The notes under the pieces are model-generated. The model was not told the DNA's origin. It searched no databases and saw only the letters and a list, made by a program, of their open reading frames with translations. A stretch of DNA of 64,000 nt from Kalaharituber pfeilii (taxonomy: Eukaryota > Ascomycota > Pezizomycetes > Pezizales > Pezizaceae). Numbering within the stretch: position 1 is the first letter of the stretch; the number at the start of each line of letters is the position of its first letter. Positions 11,313-20,161 of the stretch are shown here, piece after piece. Where the stretch lies: NCBI GenBank assembly GCA_015179045.1, contig WHUZ01000004.1:1550001-1614000 (forward strand), given 5' to 3'. A program made the position numbers and the translations under genes.

Positions 11313-12647
11313 TAGTGAGCGGCATGAGCTAGCTCGAGCCGAGCTGGAGGGTGAGCTCGTCAAATAGAAGGTGGGCTCGAGCCAGCTCGAGCTAGCTTGA
11401 GCCAGCGAGCCTTGATTACATGATATTAATAACTAATCTAAACTATTCTACAGCTTCATCCTCATTACTGCTATCTGCTAAATTCAGTAGCACATGATAG
11501 CACTCATAGTCTCACCTTCCATTCTGTTTTGGCGTGTGTTGAGAACTTCGCCTGCCTGTAGTAAATTGTCAGCTTAGCTAGAGATAGTATTATGTTGAAA
11601 TACTTACCTGCGAGAATATCTGTTCGGAGGGGACAGAGGAGGCAGGTATTGCTAAATACTCTCATGCTATGTGGTCTAGATTTGGCGACATCCCGGCTCG
11701 AACTTTGGGGTGGAGGAGCTCTAGAAATGATGCCTTTTCTGCTAGTTTGATGGGTGAATTTGTTGAGATAAGAAAGCGGCAAAGGAGTTCACAATACGTG
11801 TTTCGGAAAAGCCCTCTGGTTTAGCTCGCTTTGTTGGAACCATCATCTCAAATGGTATTCGTTGCTTTTATTCTGTGGCGTTTACTAGCTGACGCAAAAG
11901 TAGAACTGATGCATGTGACTTCCGAAAATAGTGAAGTAACATGGATGTGGTTGTTGTACAGCTTTTGACGTGCCAAGTCTTGAAACAATACACACATATA
12001 AAATTTCGTGCTCATTATCTGATATTTTTTGCCGCAAAATCATACATCTTTCATAAGAGTTCAAAACAGTATGCTGACCTTTAACTAAAGAATATTGGCC
12101 AGCTAGGCTGGCAAGAAAGGCATTATAAATTGATATAGAATTGGTTGTCATATTGATAAATTGCTAATGTAGTATAAGGAACAAGAATCTTGAAGTGTAG
12201 TATGAGGATTAAGGGTCTCGAAGCATAGTATGAGTCTCGAAGTCTTGATATTGGGTAGTAGTAAAGAGAAAAGAATTTCAAGAGGATAGAGAGAATAGAG
12301 AGGCCTAATATACACTCTTTCAATATGCAACTTACCTTCTAAAGATCTTGAGAGATATTAAACATAAAAGACTTGATATAGGTCTATGTAATTGAACTTC
12401 TTTTGATATTTATAGAAGTTGTTGGCAGGTCGGAAGGAGCTCCGAGTCTCTAATTTATTACCACGTTAGGAATTTACAGTTTTATGAAACCCTGCGCTGG
12501 CTAAGCATTTTATCGAGCTGTCAAGAGAAACACTGCGGCATGCGAGTATCATAATGATATAAAAAAAAAAAAAAAAAAAAAAAGAGAAACACTAGCGTGA
12601 TCTTGGCTGTCTCAAGCTCGAGCTGGCTCGGCTCGTGCCGCTCACTA
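11313..12647 (-). mobile_element. hAT-like DNA transposon remnant
   Basis: Inverted termini beginning TAGTGAGCGGC (11313-11323; complement at 12637-12647) continue into subterminal GAGCTCG/GCTCGAGC-rich arrays at both ends. On the minus strand near 11700-11520 a split frame encodes the hAT dimerisation signature (EYLAIPASSVPSEQIFSQ, then AGEVLNTRQNRME across a GTAAGT..ACAG intron). The rest of the transposase is not recognisable, so this is a degraded or internally deleted copy. Flanking 8-mers (TTCCGGGA and CGTCCGTA) do not match well, so the target duplication is eroded or my ends are off. A family-A micro-retroposon is nested inside. Confidence 0.75.
12535..12582 (+). mobile_element. Micro-retroposon, family A, truncated within the hairpin
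   Basis: Only GCGGCATGCGAGTATCATAA.. (26 nt, the 3' half of the hairpin plus tail) and ~22 A were inserted. The target duplication AAGAGAAACACT is at 12523-12534 and repeats after the A-run, ending at 12593. It lies inside the hAT element. Confidence 0.88.
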
Positions 12648-12718
12648 CGTCCGTACCTCCAGGTGGCACTTCACTGGTGCCAATGGGCTGTTTGGCGCTG
12701 CAGCACATCCATTGATGC

Positions 12719-12780
12719 AGTTTTTTCTTTTTTTTTTTTATATCAATACTCGCAGGCCGCCCGATGGGCTATGGCGAGGA
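12719..12780 (-). mobile_element. Micro-retroposon, family A
   Basis: Minus-strand hairpin starting CTCGCCATAGCCC, ending GCGAGTATTGATAT with ~19 A (one interruption). The 10-bp duplication CCATTGATGC lies at 12709-12718 and 12781-12790. Confidence 0.88.
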
Positions 12781-12800
12781 CCATTGATGCTGTGGCAGGA

Positions 12801-13003
12801 GAGAAGGAGGGAGAGATCCGATTGAGGAGCTGCTGACGATGCTGGGGGAGTGAGAGAAGACCCTCCGGGGGGGGGGTGGTGGTGGCGGGGGGAGTTTATT
12901 TAATAAGTCATCCATGTTACATAATTGTCTAGCTACAAAATCGCCATAGCCCGTAGGGCGGCCTGCGATCAATGATATAAAAAAAAAAAAAAAAAAAAAA
13001 AAA
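12801..13003 (+). mobile_element. Family-A LINE 3' fragment (203 bp)
   Basis: Perfect 15-bp repeats GATGCTGTGGCAGGA (12786-12800 and 13004-13018) bracket this fragment. It starts with a short residual frame (EKEGEIRLRSC, stop near 12835), then a G-rich 3' UTR, the ATCGC..GCGAT hairpin and ~26 A. Its left target repeat overlaps that of the preceding insertion, so the locus was hit twice. Confidence 0.9.
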
Positions 13004-13192
13004 GATGCTGTGGCAGGACGTTGAACAGACGGATTAGCGACGTCCAACTGGATGAAGCGGGACTGGAGTGGGTCCACTTGCCTTTATTTAATCATGCAAC
13101 GCCGCCCGTGGGGCCCCAAAAGCAGTCGACTTAGGAGTAATGGACTCTGGTATCCTACTGGCCGATTTGCTTTAAACTCAGAATAAACGGGC

Positions 13193-13260
13193 CCTGCCAT
13201 GGCGAACAGCTGCAAGCGGGGTGACGTAAAATTTAAAAAAAGAAAAAAAAAAAAAAAAAG
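13193..13260 (+). mobile_element. Micro-retroposon, family B
   Basis: CCCTGCCATGG.. hairpin and an A-rich tail with a single G lie between GAATAAACGGGC (13181-13192) and GAATCAACGGGC (13261-13272), a 12-bp duplication with one mismatch. Confidence 0.88.
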
Positions 13261-13543
13261 GAATCAACGGGCGCCAGTGCCAATGCGGCTCACCCGAGGT
13301 TCTGGGCAATTTCGCACGCCTGAGCTGATGATATATGAAGATGTGTGAACGTCTATTAATGGTCTGTCTCAATCCCTGCAGATGTCAACTTAGATGAGAT
13401 TCGAAAAGAGCTGTTCAGTCTTAGTGGTGACTATGTCTGGCTAGAGGTCGTCCATGGCGAGCAAACTACAGTAATGTTCAGGAGTTGCAAATTGACGGGG
13501 CAACTATTGGGAATGTATATCGCACCAGAGCTCAAGTGATTCG

Positions 13544-13544
<1 letters not shown>

Positions 13545-13577
<33 letters not shown>

Positions 13578-13602
13578 CATTAATCGCTGGCCGCCCTATG
13601 GG
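13545..13602 (-). mobile_element. Micro-retroposon, family A, truncated at the hairpin loop
   Basis: On the minus strand the insertion begins CCCATAGGGCGG, so only the 3' arm of the hairpin is present, followed by GCGATTAATGATATT and ~28 A. The duplication AAGTGATTCGT lies at 13534-13544 and 13603-13613. Confidence 0.9.
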
Positions 13603-13799
13603 AAGTGATTCGTTACTTCAATGGCCTTGAGCAAGAGACTTAGCGCAGAAACCAAAAAATCCAGAGCCCTAGTTGCAATAGCTTCAGAATTACTGTGCGG
13701 CAGATGAGGGTGGAGGTCGTAAGTTTCAACGGTGGAACGCTATGTGGTACAGCATATCAGGAACAAGTGGGCCAAATGACGCTCTCTAGGAGGCTTGTA

Positions 13800-13854
13800 T
13801 TTTTTTTTTTTTTATTTCATTAATCGCATGCCGCCCTAAGGGCTATGGCGATGT
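13800..13854 (-). mobile_element. Micro-retroposon, family A' (ATCGC/GCGAT type)
   Basis: A clean 55-bp insertion between perfect 13-bp repeats TAGGAGGCTTGTA (13787-13799 and 13855-13867). On the minus strand it begins ACATCGCCATAGCCC, closes with GCGATTAATGAAAT and carries ~14 A. The 5' end and the GATTAATGAAAT variant recur at 18554, 42068 and 45250. Confidence 0.95.
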
Positions 13855-15134
13855 TAGGAGGCTTGTAACGGGGGTATTGTATAGCGAGCGGGATAAACAC
13901 CACGACGCTAAGCTGGCTTTTGACGAGCATTTCGGGATGTAATGTATATGGATAAAAAGGAGGTGGCCTAGTATGTGTTGCAGAGTCTCAAGGTGTATAT
14001 ATGGTGGTGTTCATGGCCGCATGTTCTCTTGTCCTTTCCTGTTTACGCAACCTCTTGTATTTAGTTGCTACTAAGTAGATTGGTTAACTGCTGTGCTGAA
14101 CCGCTGTACCACTGTAAGTAGCTGAACTGCTGCCTGTTTCCTGTGCTCCCTAGATCACTGTGATTCACAAGCCCCAGACCACGACCGCCGTTACAAGGCT
14201 GCATAGTCTATGATCTCGATCTCGCTTCGAAATGGCACCTCACGATGCTAAGAACTCATTCAGAAAGGTCCCTGAGATTCTGTATCTTCTCCGTGTACCG
14301 AAATGTCTCTGTCCAGTCAGTACTTTGACTGTACATACGCAGGAATAACTGACGCTAGCCATATATATATTTAAGATAACCACTAGTCTCACGTAACTAT
14401 AGCAACCTAAGTTGCATAGTACACAGTGTGCTGAAGGTCTTCATCCTGGGATTAAGGCATTCTTAGATCCAAGACACAATCTTAGTGAAGCTGTCCATCA
14501 TCTGGTAAGTAGATCATCTGATCTATAATAGAATATGAGTGGGACTAATATAAGTAATAAGGTATGGTACTTCGAAAAGGTCAATGATAATATCTCATTT
14601 GCCGAGGATTACAGTCGCCTCAAGCGTCATATACCCCTTCATTTAGAAAGTTCTGGAGTTGGAGGCACGGTTGCAAGAAGATGTTACAGTATATTGCATT
14701 GATATGCTCAAGCAATGACAAGCATGAATGGCAAGCTGCATCATCTTCTAGTTACGAAGGCTCAGCTTCTGCCAAAGATGTAGGAAATATTCCATGTATT
14801 ACATGCTCAATAATTATTCGATATGCGATTCCTTGTCAACATTTTTTGTGAACATTTTTTCTTCTCGAGGAGCCTATTCCACTTTCACTTATTCACTCTC
14901 GTTGGCTTCTAGACAAATCTACATGGGATCTGCATCAGCGCTGGGTTACACCTCTAGACAATACCCTGAGAAGCACTTATAACACCTAAACCTCTACCAG
15001 ACATTCAATGTTAACATAGCTTTGTTCAGACAGTATATAACCTCAAGAGCCATTTTGCTACTCAACCAGTTCATGTAGCAGCACATCAAGTTTGAGAGGT
15101 TCAACAGGGAAAAGGAAAGAAAGAGGCAGGCAGA

Positions 15135-17445
15135 TTGATATCTAGAATGGAAAGCGAAGGGAATGTGGGGCTGTTTCGCCCAGTAAAGGAGTGGGCAAAG
15201 AGGTTTACAGTGATCACTGGAGGCAGGCAATTCGATGTGGAAGGGGCCACAGACTGGTGCCAATTCACAGGATACCAGACTGCAAAGGTGGAGGACGCCC
15301 TCCAGCAGGCTGTAAGAAATGCAACAGCCCTTTTGACTGCAAAGGGGGCAGTAGGAGTGCATGAAGTATGGAGCCAAGCAGAGGTTGGCCAACAGTTTAT
15401 AGCACATACAGCGAGTGAAGCAGCATGGGTTGAATGGGCACATATTATCAGGGAGGGAATTGCGATACAGGAGGGAGAGGCTGAACAAGGAAATAAGGTG
15501 AGGAGAGTTATCAGAGAAGATGACATTGAGGATGTCATCCACGTAGGTGGTAGAGTGACCCAAACAATTCAAACCCCACACTACAGAAAGGGCGGTCTCG
15601 AGCAGCAGGAAACTGGAAGCAGTGAGCAGAAGGGCGGTCTCGACCAGCAGGAAACTGGAAGCAGTGAGCAGATGGAGGTAAAAAACAGAGGAAGTAGAAG
15701 TAGAGGAACCTGGGGAGCTGGAAGGAGCAGATGCAATCCAAGTTCTACAATTGCTGCATGACCTCAAGATCCTCAAAGAAGCGTGGGAAAAGCGCAAGGG
15801 AGCAGGAGCAGTACGAAGCGCATCAGGTGTTGGCGATGCTGCAGCCCGATTAGGTGACATTATTGAAATCGAAAAGGAGCTGATGGCAAAGGGTGGAGAG
15901 AAGTAGAAGACTTCTTGCGAACTGAAAACCAGCCTGAAGACAAAGTTAAGGCACTACGGGAGTGTGAAAAGTGGTGGAAGAAGGAAAAGGAAAACCAGAA
16001 GGCAAGAGAAACAAGTGCAATCAATCAAAGGCTCAGAAGGTTGGAAGAGAGTCTTGCAAGTGTAGTTGTCAAGCTAGGAGTTGCCTCCATCGAGGAAAAG
16101 GATGCAGCAAAACGGAAGGAGGAGGAAGTCAAGAAGAGGAACCGTGAGGTTGAGGCAAGAAGAGCAGCTGAGAAGGCCTTAGCAAAAGCGAAAGCTCTAG
16201 AAGAAAAGGATCAAGCCCAACGAAAGAAGTCAGAAAAGGATGCCCAAGAGGCAGCAGATCGAGAAAAACAAAGATTGAACATAGTACAGGCTGCGAAAAT
16301 TGCAGCTGATGAAGCAGATGTGGAACTTAAGAGAAAAGAGCTCGCAGTCTATGATATAAAGAAGAAAAGTAGCACAGCTGCAGAGATAAAGAGAGCAGAA
16401 GAGGAGGTACAGGAAGCTGCTACAAAGGCTTCGGAGGCCAGAGTAGCTGCAGAACATGCAGAAACAGGTACAATCAGAGCTGAGGGTAGCTCCTGGCAGG
16501 TAGTTGGCACTACTAAGATGCGCAAGTGGGTGATGATTTCACTACACAAGGAGGTATCAGCAGGGACAACAGAGGAAGCAAAACAAAAACAATTAGAAGC
16601 AGCAAATACAGCTCTTCGAGCATTAGAACGAGGGGAGAAGAGAAGGCTCTTCCGAGTAGTAGGTATCAAGGAGAATGCCATGGTTTCGAGGTATGAGAGG
16701 AGATGGCGTATCATTGAAGCACCCTGGGCGATGGAAGAAGCAGAAGTAGTAAGAATACTACAGTGTCAGCTGGAGGCTGTATTTGGAGGGGACCTACTGA
16801 ATGTTTGGGCTGAGCAATCAGGGACAGTTCCCCTAATCGCGAAGGGAGTTCCTGTAGAGGGGCTCTCTAATAGAAGGCAGCTGCATGAGGCCCTTGCAGC
16901 AGAAAACATAACTACTAGTGGCATTTTCGGAGCGAGATGGCCGGAGAGAGTTGGTCCAAACGCATGGCAAACAATGAGAACTACAGCAGTTAAGTTTGAG
17001 GTAACCAGTGTACAGGAAGCAGAAAGACTAGTTAAAGAGGGAGTGAAGCTTGGAAATGACCTCCGAAAGGTAGAAGTTTACAAGCCACTAGCAGTGAGAG
17101 GGTCTGCACCCGCTAAAGGAGGAGTAAATGCAAGCTCTCTACCAGTACCGGTACCAACACCAGTATCGGTACCAGCAGCAGCCTTCGAAAGAGCATGCTG
17201 GCAGTGTGGCAGGAAGGGACATCAGCAGAGAGAGTGCACACACCAGCCGCCGAGGGCCTACCAAAGTCAGAAACAACAGGGAGTCAAAGCAGCCAAGGAC
17301 GTGCTGGCAGTGTGGTGGTATGGGGCACCAGCGAAGGGAGTGTGCAACTGTATCTACTAGAGACTCTTTGAAGAGGCCAGGGCTAGGGCCAGAGCTGGCG
17401 AGCTATATGCCAGCAGGGAAGCGGTTCCGACGTAATGGTTACTGA
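15135..17445 (+). pseudogene. LINE-C ORF1 (gag-like, coiled coil + two CCHC knuckles)
   Basis: Presumed RNA-binding ORF1 protein. The N-terminal block (15135-~15690) contains a 42-bp tandem duplication (15590-15671, QQETGSSEQ twice). Frame changes near 15690 and 15905 lead into a long Glu/Lys/Ala-rich coiled coil (~15940-16480) and a globular part. Two zinc knuckles follow: CWQCGRKGHQQREC near 17200 and CWQCGGMGHQRREC near 17300, the second read only after another frame change. The last frame ends at 17445 with TGA overlapping the ORF2 start. At least three shifts make it non-functional as read. Confidence 0.85.
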
Positions 17446-18550
17446 ACAGAGGATGAAGGTGGCATTCCAGAATGTTGGAGGTTCTCTCAGAAATAGTGAT
17501 ATTATTCCGGAATGGGCAAATAGAGAGAAAGTAGATGTGATCTTTATAGGAGAAGCATGGGTTGCAGAGAAAGGAGGAGAGTGGGTCACAACAAGGCATC
17601 CAGCTTATGAGGTCATCAGCCGAGTTGAAAGTGGCAAGAGGGTAGTGGCTCATGCAAGGAAAGGGACCCAGGAGTGGAAAGTGATTGAAGAGACGAAAGG
17701 GTGGGTCTGGTGTGAGGTAGAAGGAGGTGGCAGAGCGGGAGGGGTATATATCCATCCAGATACGAATTTGGAGACCTTGGAGGATTGGATGGACAGATGG
17801 GGAAGGCTGAGAGGCCCAGGAGGCCTGCAGTCTAGCACAGTACTACTGGGGGACTTTAATGCACACCATCCAGCATGGTCCAAACTAGACAGAGGGCCTG
17901 ACCCAAGGGGAAGGGCACTCAAAGAGGGTTTGGAAGGCACAGGGTGGCTTCTGGAAACAAGAAAAGGGTTTCAACATGGGCAAGAGAAGTTGAAGGGCAG
18001 GTCAGAGAGAGTGTTCTAGATCTAGTCTGGAAGTATGGGGAATTTGGATGGCAAAACGAAGATCCAGAGTGGTTATGTGGAGACCATGCAGTAGTCTGGG
18101 GGACTTGTAGTAGCAACCAAGGCAAAACTGCAATAAGAAGAGGAGTGGATTGGGATAAGGCAGAAGATTTGATCCAAGAAATCATGCAAAAGAAGGCTTC
18201 AGAACAATGGGAGTGGTACCGAAGCCTTGAAGGAGGGACTGCATATGAGAAGACCTGCAAGCTTCGAGAGAGTCTGAAGAGGGAGATACGTGCATCATCA
18301 AGAAGTAAGTTGTGGTGGGATAAGGAGGTAGAAGAGGCAGCGAAGGCAGTGAGGAAGGAGGGCCGAGGGGGTAAGGGACAGGAAGCCAAAGCATGGGAGA
18401 GAGCCAGACTCCTACGGTGGAAAGAGCGGGTTAAGACCCTCAAGTATATCATAAGACGAAAGAAAAAGGAGTGCTGGGAACAGTTTACAGAGGAAAACAG
18501 CTCTAAGGACCCATGGGATGTGATCCGAGTAGCAAAGGACCCTTGGAAGT

Positions 18551-18553
<3 letters not shown>

Positions 18554-18582
<29 letters not shown>

Positions 18583-18618
18583 CATTAATCGCATGCCGCC
18601 TCGAAGGCTATGGCGATG
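18554..18618 (-). mobile_element. Micro-retroposon, family A', inside LINE-C ORF2
   Basis: A 65-bp insertion lies between perfect 13-bp repeats CCTTGGAAGTTAA (18541-18553 and 18619-18631). The minus strand reads CATCGCCATAGCC-TTCG-AGGCGGC.., where the inner stem has changed to GCCT/AGGC yet still pairs, then GCGATTAATGAAAT and ~25 A. It interrupts the endonuclease-RT linker. Confidence 0.95.
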
Positions 18619-18741
18619 CCTTGGAAGTTAAGAGGAAAAATGGGTGACCTTGTAGGTGACAATGGTGATATATGGAGGACGGACGAGGAGAAGGTGAGAG
18701 GCCTGGTACAGAGAAACTTCAAATATCAGGCGACGTCGGAT

Positions 18742-18981
18742 CCGCCAGCAGTGTCAACTTCGCCTGCGGCATTAACTTCACTGGCAGTATCAAATTCACC
18801 GGCAACGTCAAATCCAAATTTGCCGGCGGTATCGAATTCGCCGGCAGTATCGAATGCGCCAGCGGTATCGAATTCGCGAGCGGTGTCAAATTCGCCGGCA
18901 GTGTCGAATTCACCAGTAGTGTCGAATTCGCTAGCGGCATCGAATTTACAGGCGGCATCAATTTCACTGGCAACATTGGAC
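18742..18981 (+). repeat. In-frame 18-bp minisatellite in LINE-C ORF2
   Basis: About 13 imperfect copies of an 18-bp unit (tcgccggcagtgtcgaat) encode PAVSNS-like hexapeptides. The array remains open in several frames on both strands, so the extra ORFs there are by-products of the repeat. Confidence 0.9.
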
Positions 18982-19790
18982 CTACCAGTGAACTCGGGCC
19001 CGCAGAGCCTGACAGACGAATGGACCTCCAATGTAAAAAAGCTGACTGAGAGGCTATGCAAGGCACTTGCAGGCACCTCGAGCCGTTCAGCTCCAGGCCC
19101 TGATGGCATCAGCTATAGATTCATTAAGCTGGTCAATAAAACAGTGCTAGGAGGGCAGTTAATGAAGGAGCTGGCTGTTGAGCTGGCTGCAGCCAGGATG
19201 CCGAAGGATTGGCAATTCAGCAAGGTGATCATGATCCCGAAGTCTGGCAGGGATCTTACGCAAGCAAAGAGCTGGAGGCTTATTCAACTCATTAATTGTG
19301 TGGGAAAACTGATGGAGAAGGTGGTTGCTGATGACTTGCAAGAAGCTGGACTATTCCACCATGGGCAGTTTGGAGGAGTGAGAGGAAGGTCTGCAATTGA
19401 TGCCTTATTCCGGGCAGTTGTGAAGAGCCAGAGAGCCTTGGCACGTGGCGGTGGGGCAGTGTGGATTATGGAGGATGTCAAGGGAGGCTTTGGGAACACA
19501 CGTTGGGATATGGTCAAGCACCGAGTACAGGGTTCTAAAGCTGAGAAATGGTTGTCCTGGTTAGAAACCTTCTTCCGGGAGCGAGAGTTTGAGGTGGAAT
19601 GGGATGGACAGGTGAGGGGCAATGGCAGATCGAATGTAGGTGTGCCGCAGGGCTCGCCTTTATCCCCAGTTGTGTTCCTCTTATACATGGCACCAATTCT
19701 AGAAGAGATGGAAACAAAGGTAGCTGCAACAGTGAGAGACTGTGAAGTGGAGCTGCCCTCATTTGTAGATGATATGAACTGTGTTATTCT

Positions 19791-20119
19791 TGGAAGGATG
19801 GGGAAGGTGGGAGGATATTGATGACAAAAAGTGGATGGTGGAACAGGAGAATGGGGAGACGGTGAATACGCTGGGAGAGTTTTTCGGTTCGCTGAAGGTG
19901 TAGGGGGAGGGGGCGAATTTCCGTTTGTTAGTAGGTGGCGGGGGAAGAAAGATGTAGCTATTTTTAAAGTGCCTCGGGGAAGTGGGGCGGGGAGGGGTTG
20001 ATGTTTTCGTTTGTAGAGATGGCGGTGGAAGATTTAGGTAGATAAGCCTGCCGCCGGGCTTTGAGGGTCTAGACCCAGGGGCCCTGCCATGGCGAACAGC
20101 TACAAGCGGGTCACGTGAA

Positions 20120-20157
<38 letters not shown>
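19791..20157 (+). mobile_element. LINE-B 3' fragment inserted in the LINE-C RT domain
   Basis: A 367-bp insertion lies between perfect 14-bp duplications AACTGTGTTATTCT (19777-19790 and 20158-20171). It encodes the last ~37 residues of LINE-B ORF2 (ENGETVNTLGEFFGSLKV, stop near 19902; compare ENGEEYDVLENFFAGVKF at 26136-27083), a 3' UTR, the CCCTGCCATGG hairpin and ~37 A. It cuts the RT just after the catalytic FVDD. Confidence 0.95.

Positions 20158-20161
<4 letters not shown>

Noticed and set aside
18672..19109. Additional ORFs in three other frames over LINE-C
   Set aside because: They arise from the 18-bp minisatellite, which is open in several frames on both strands.
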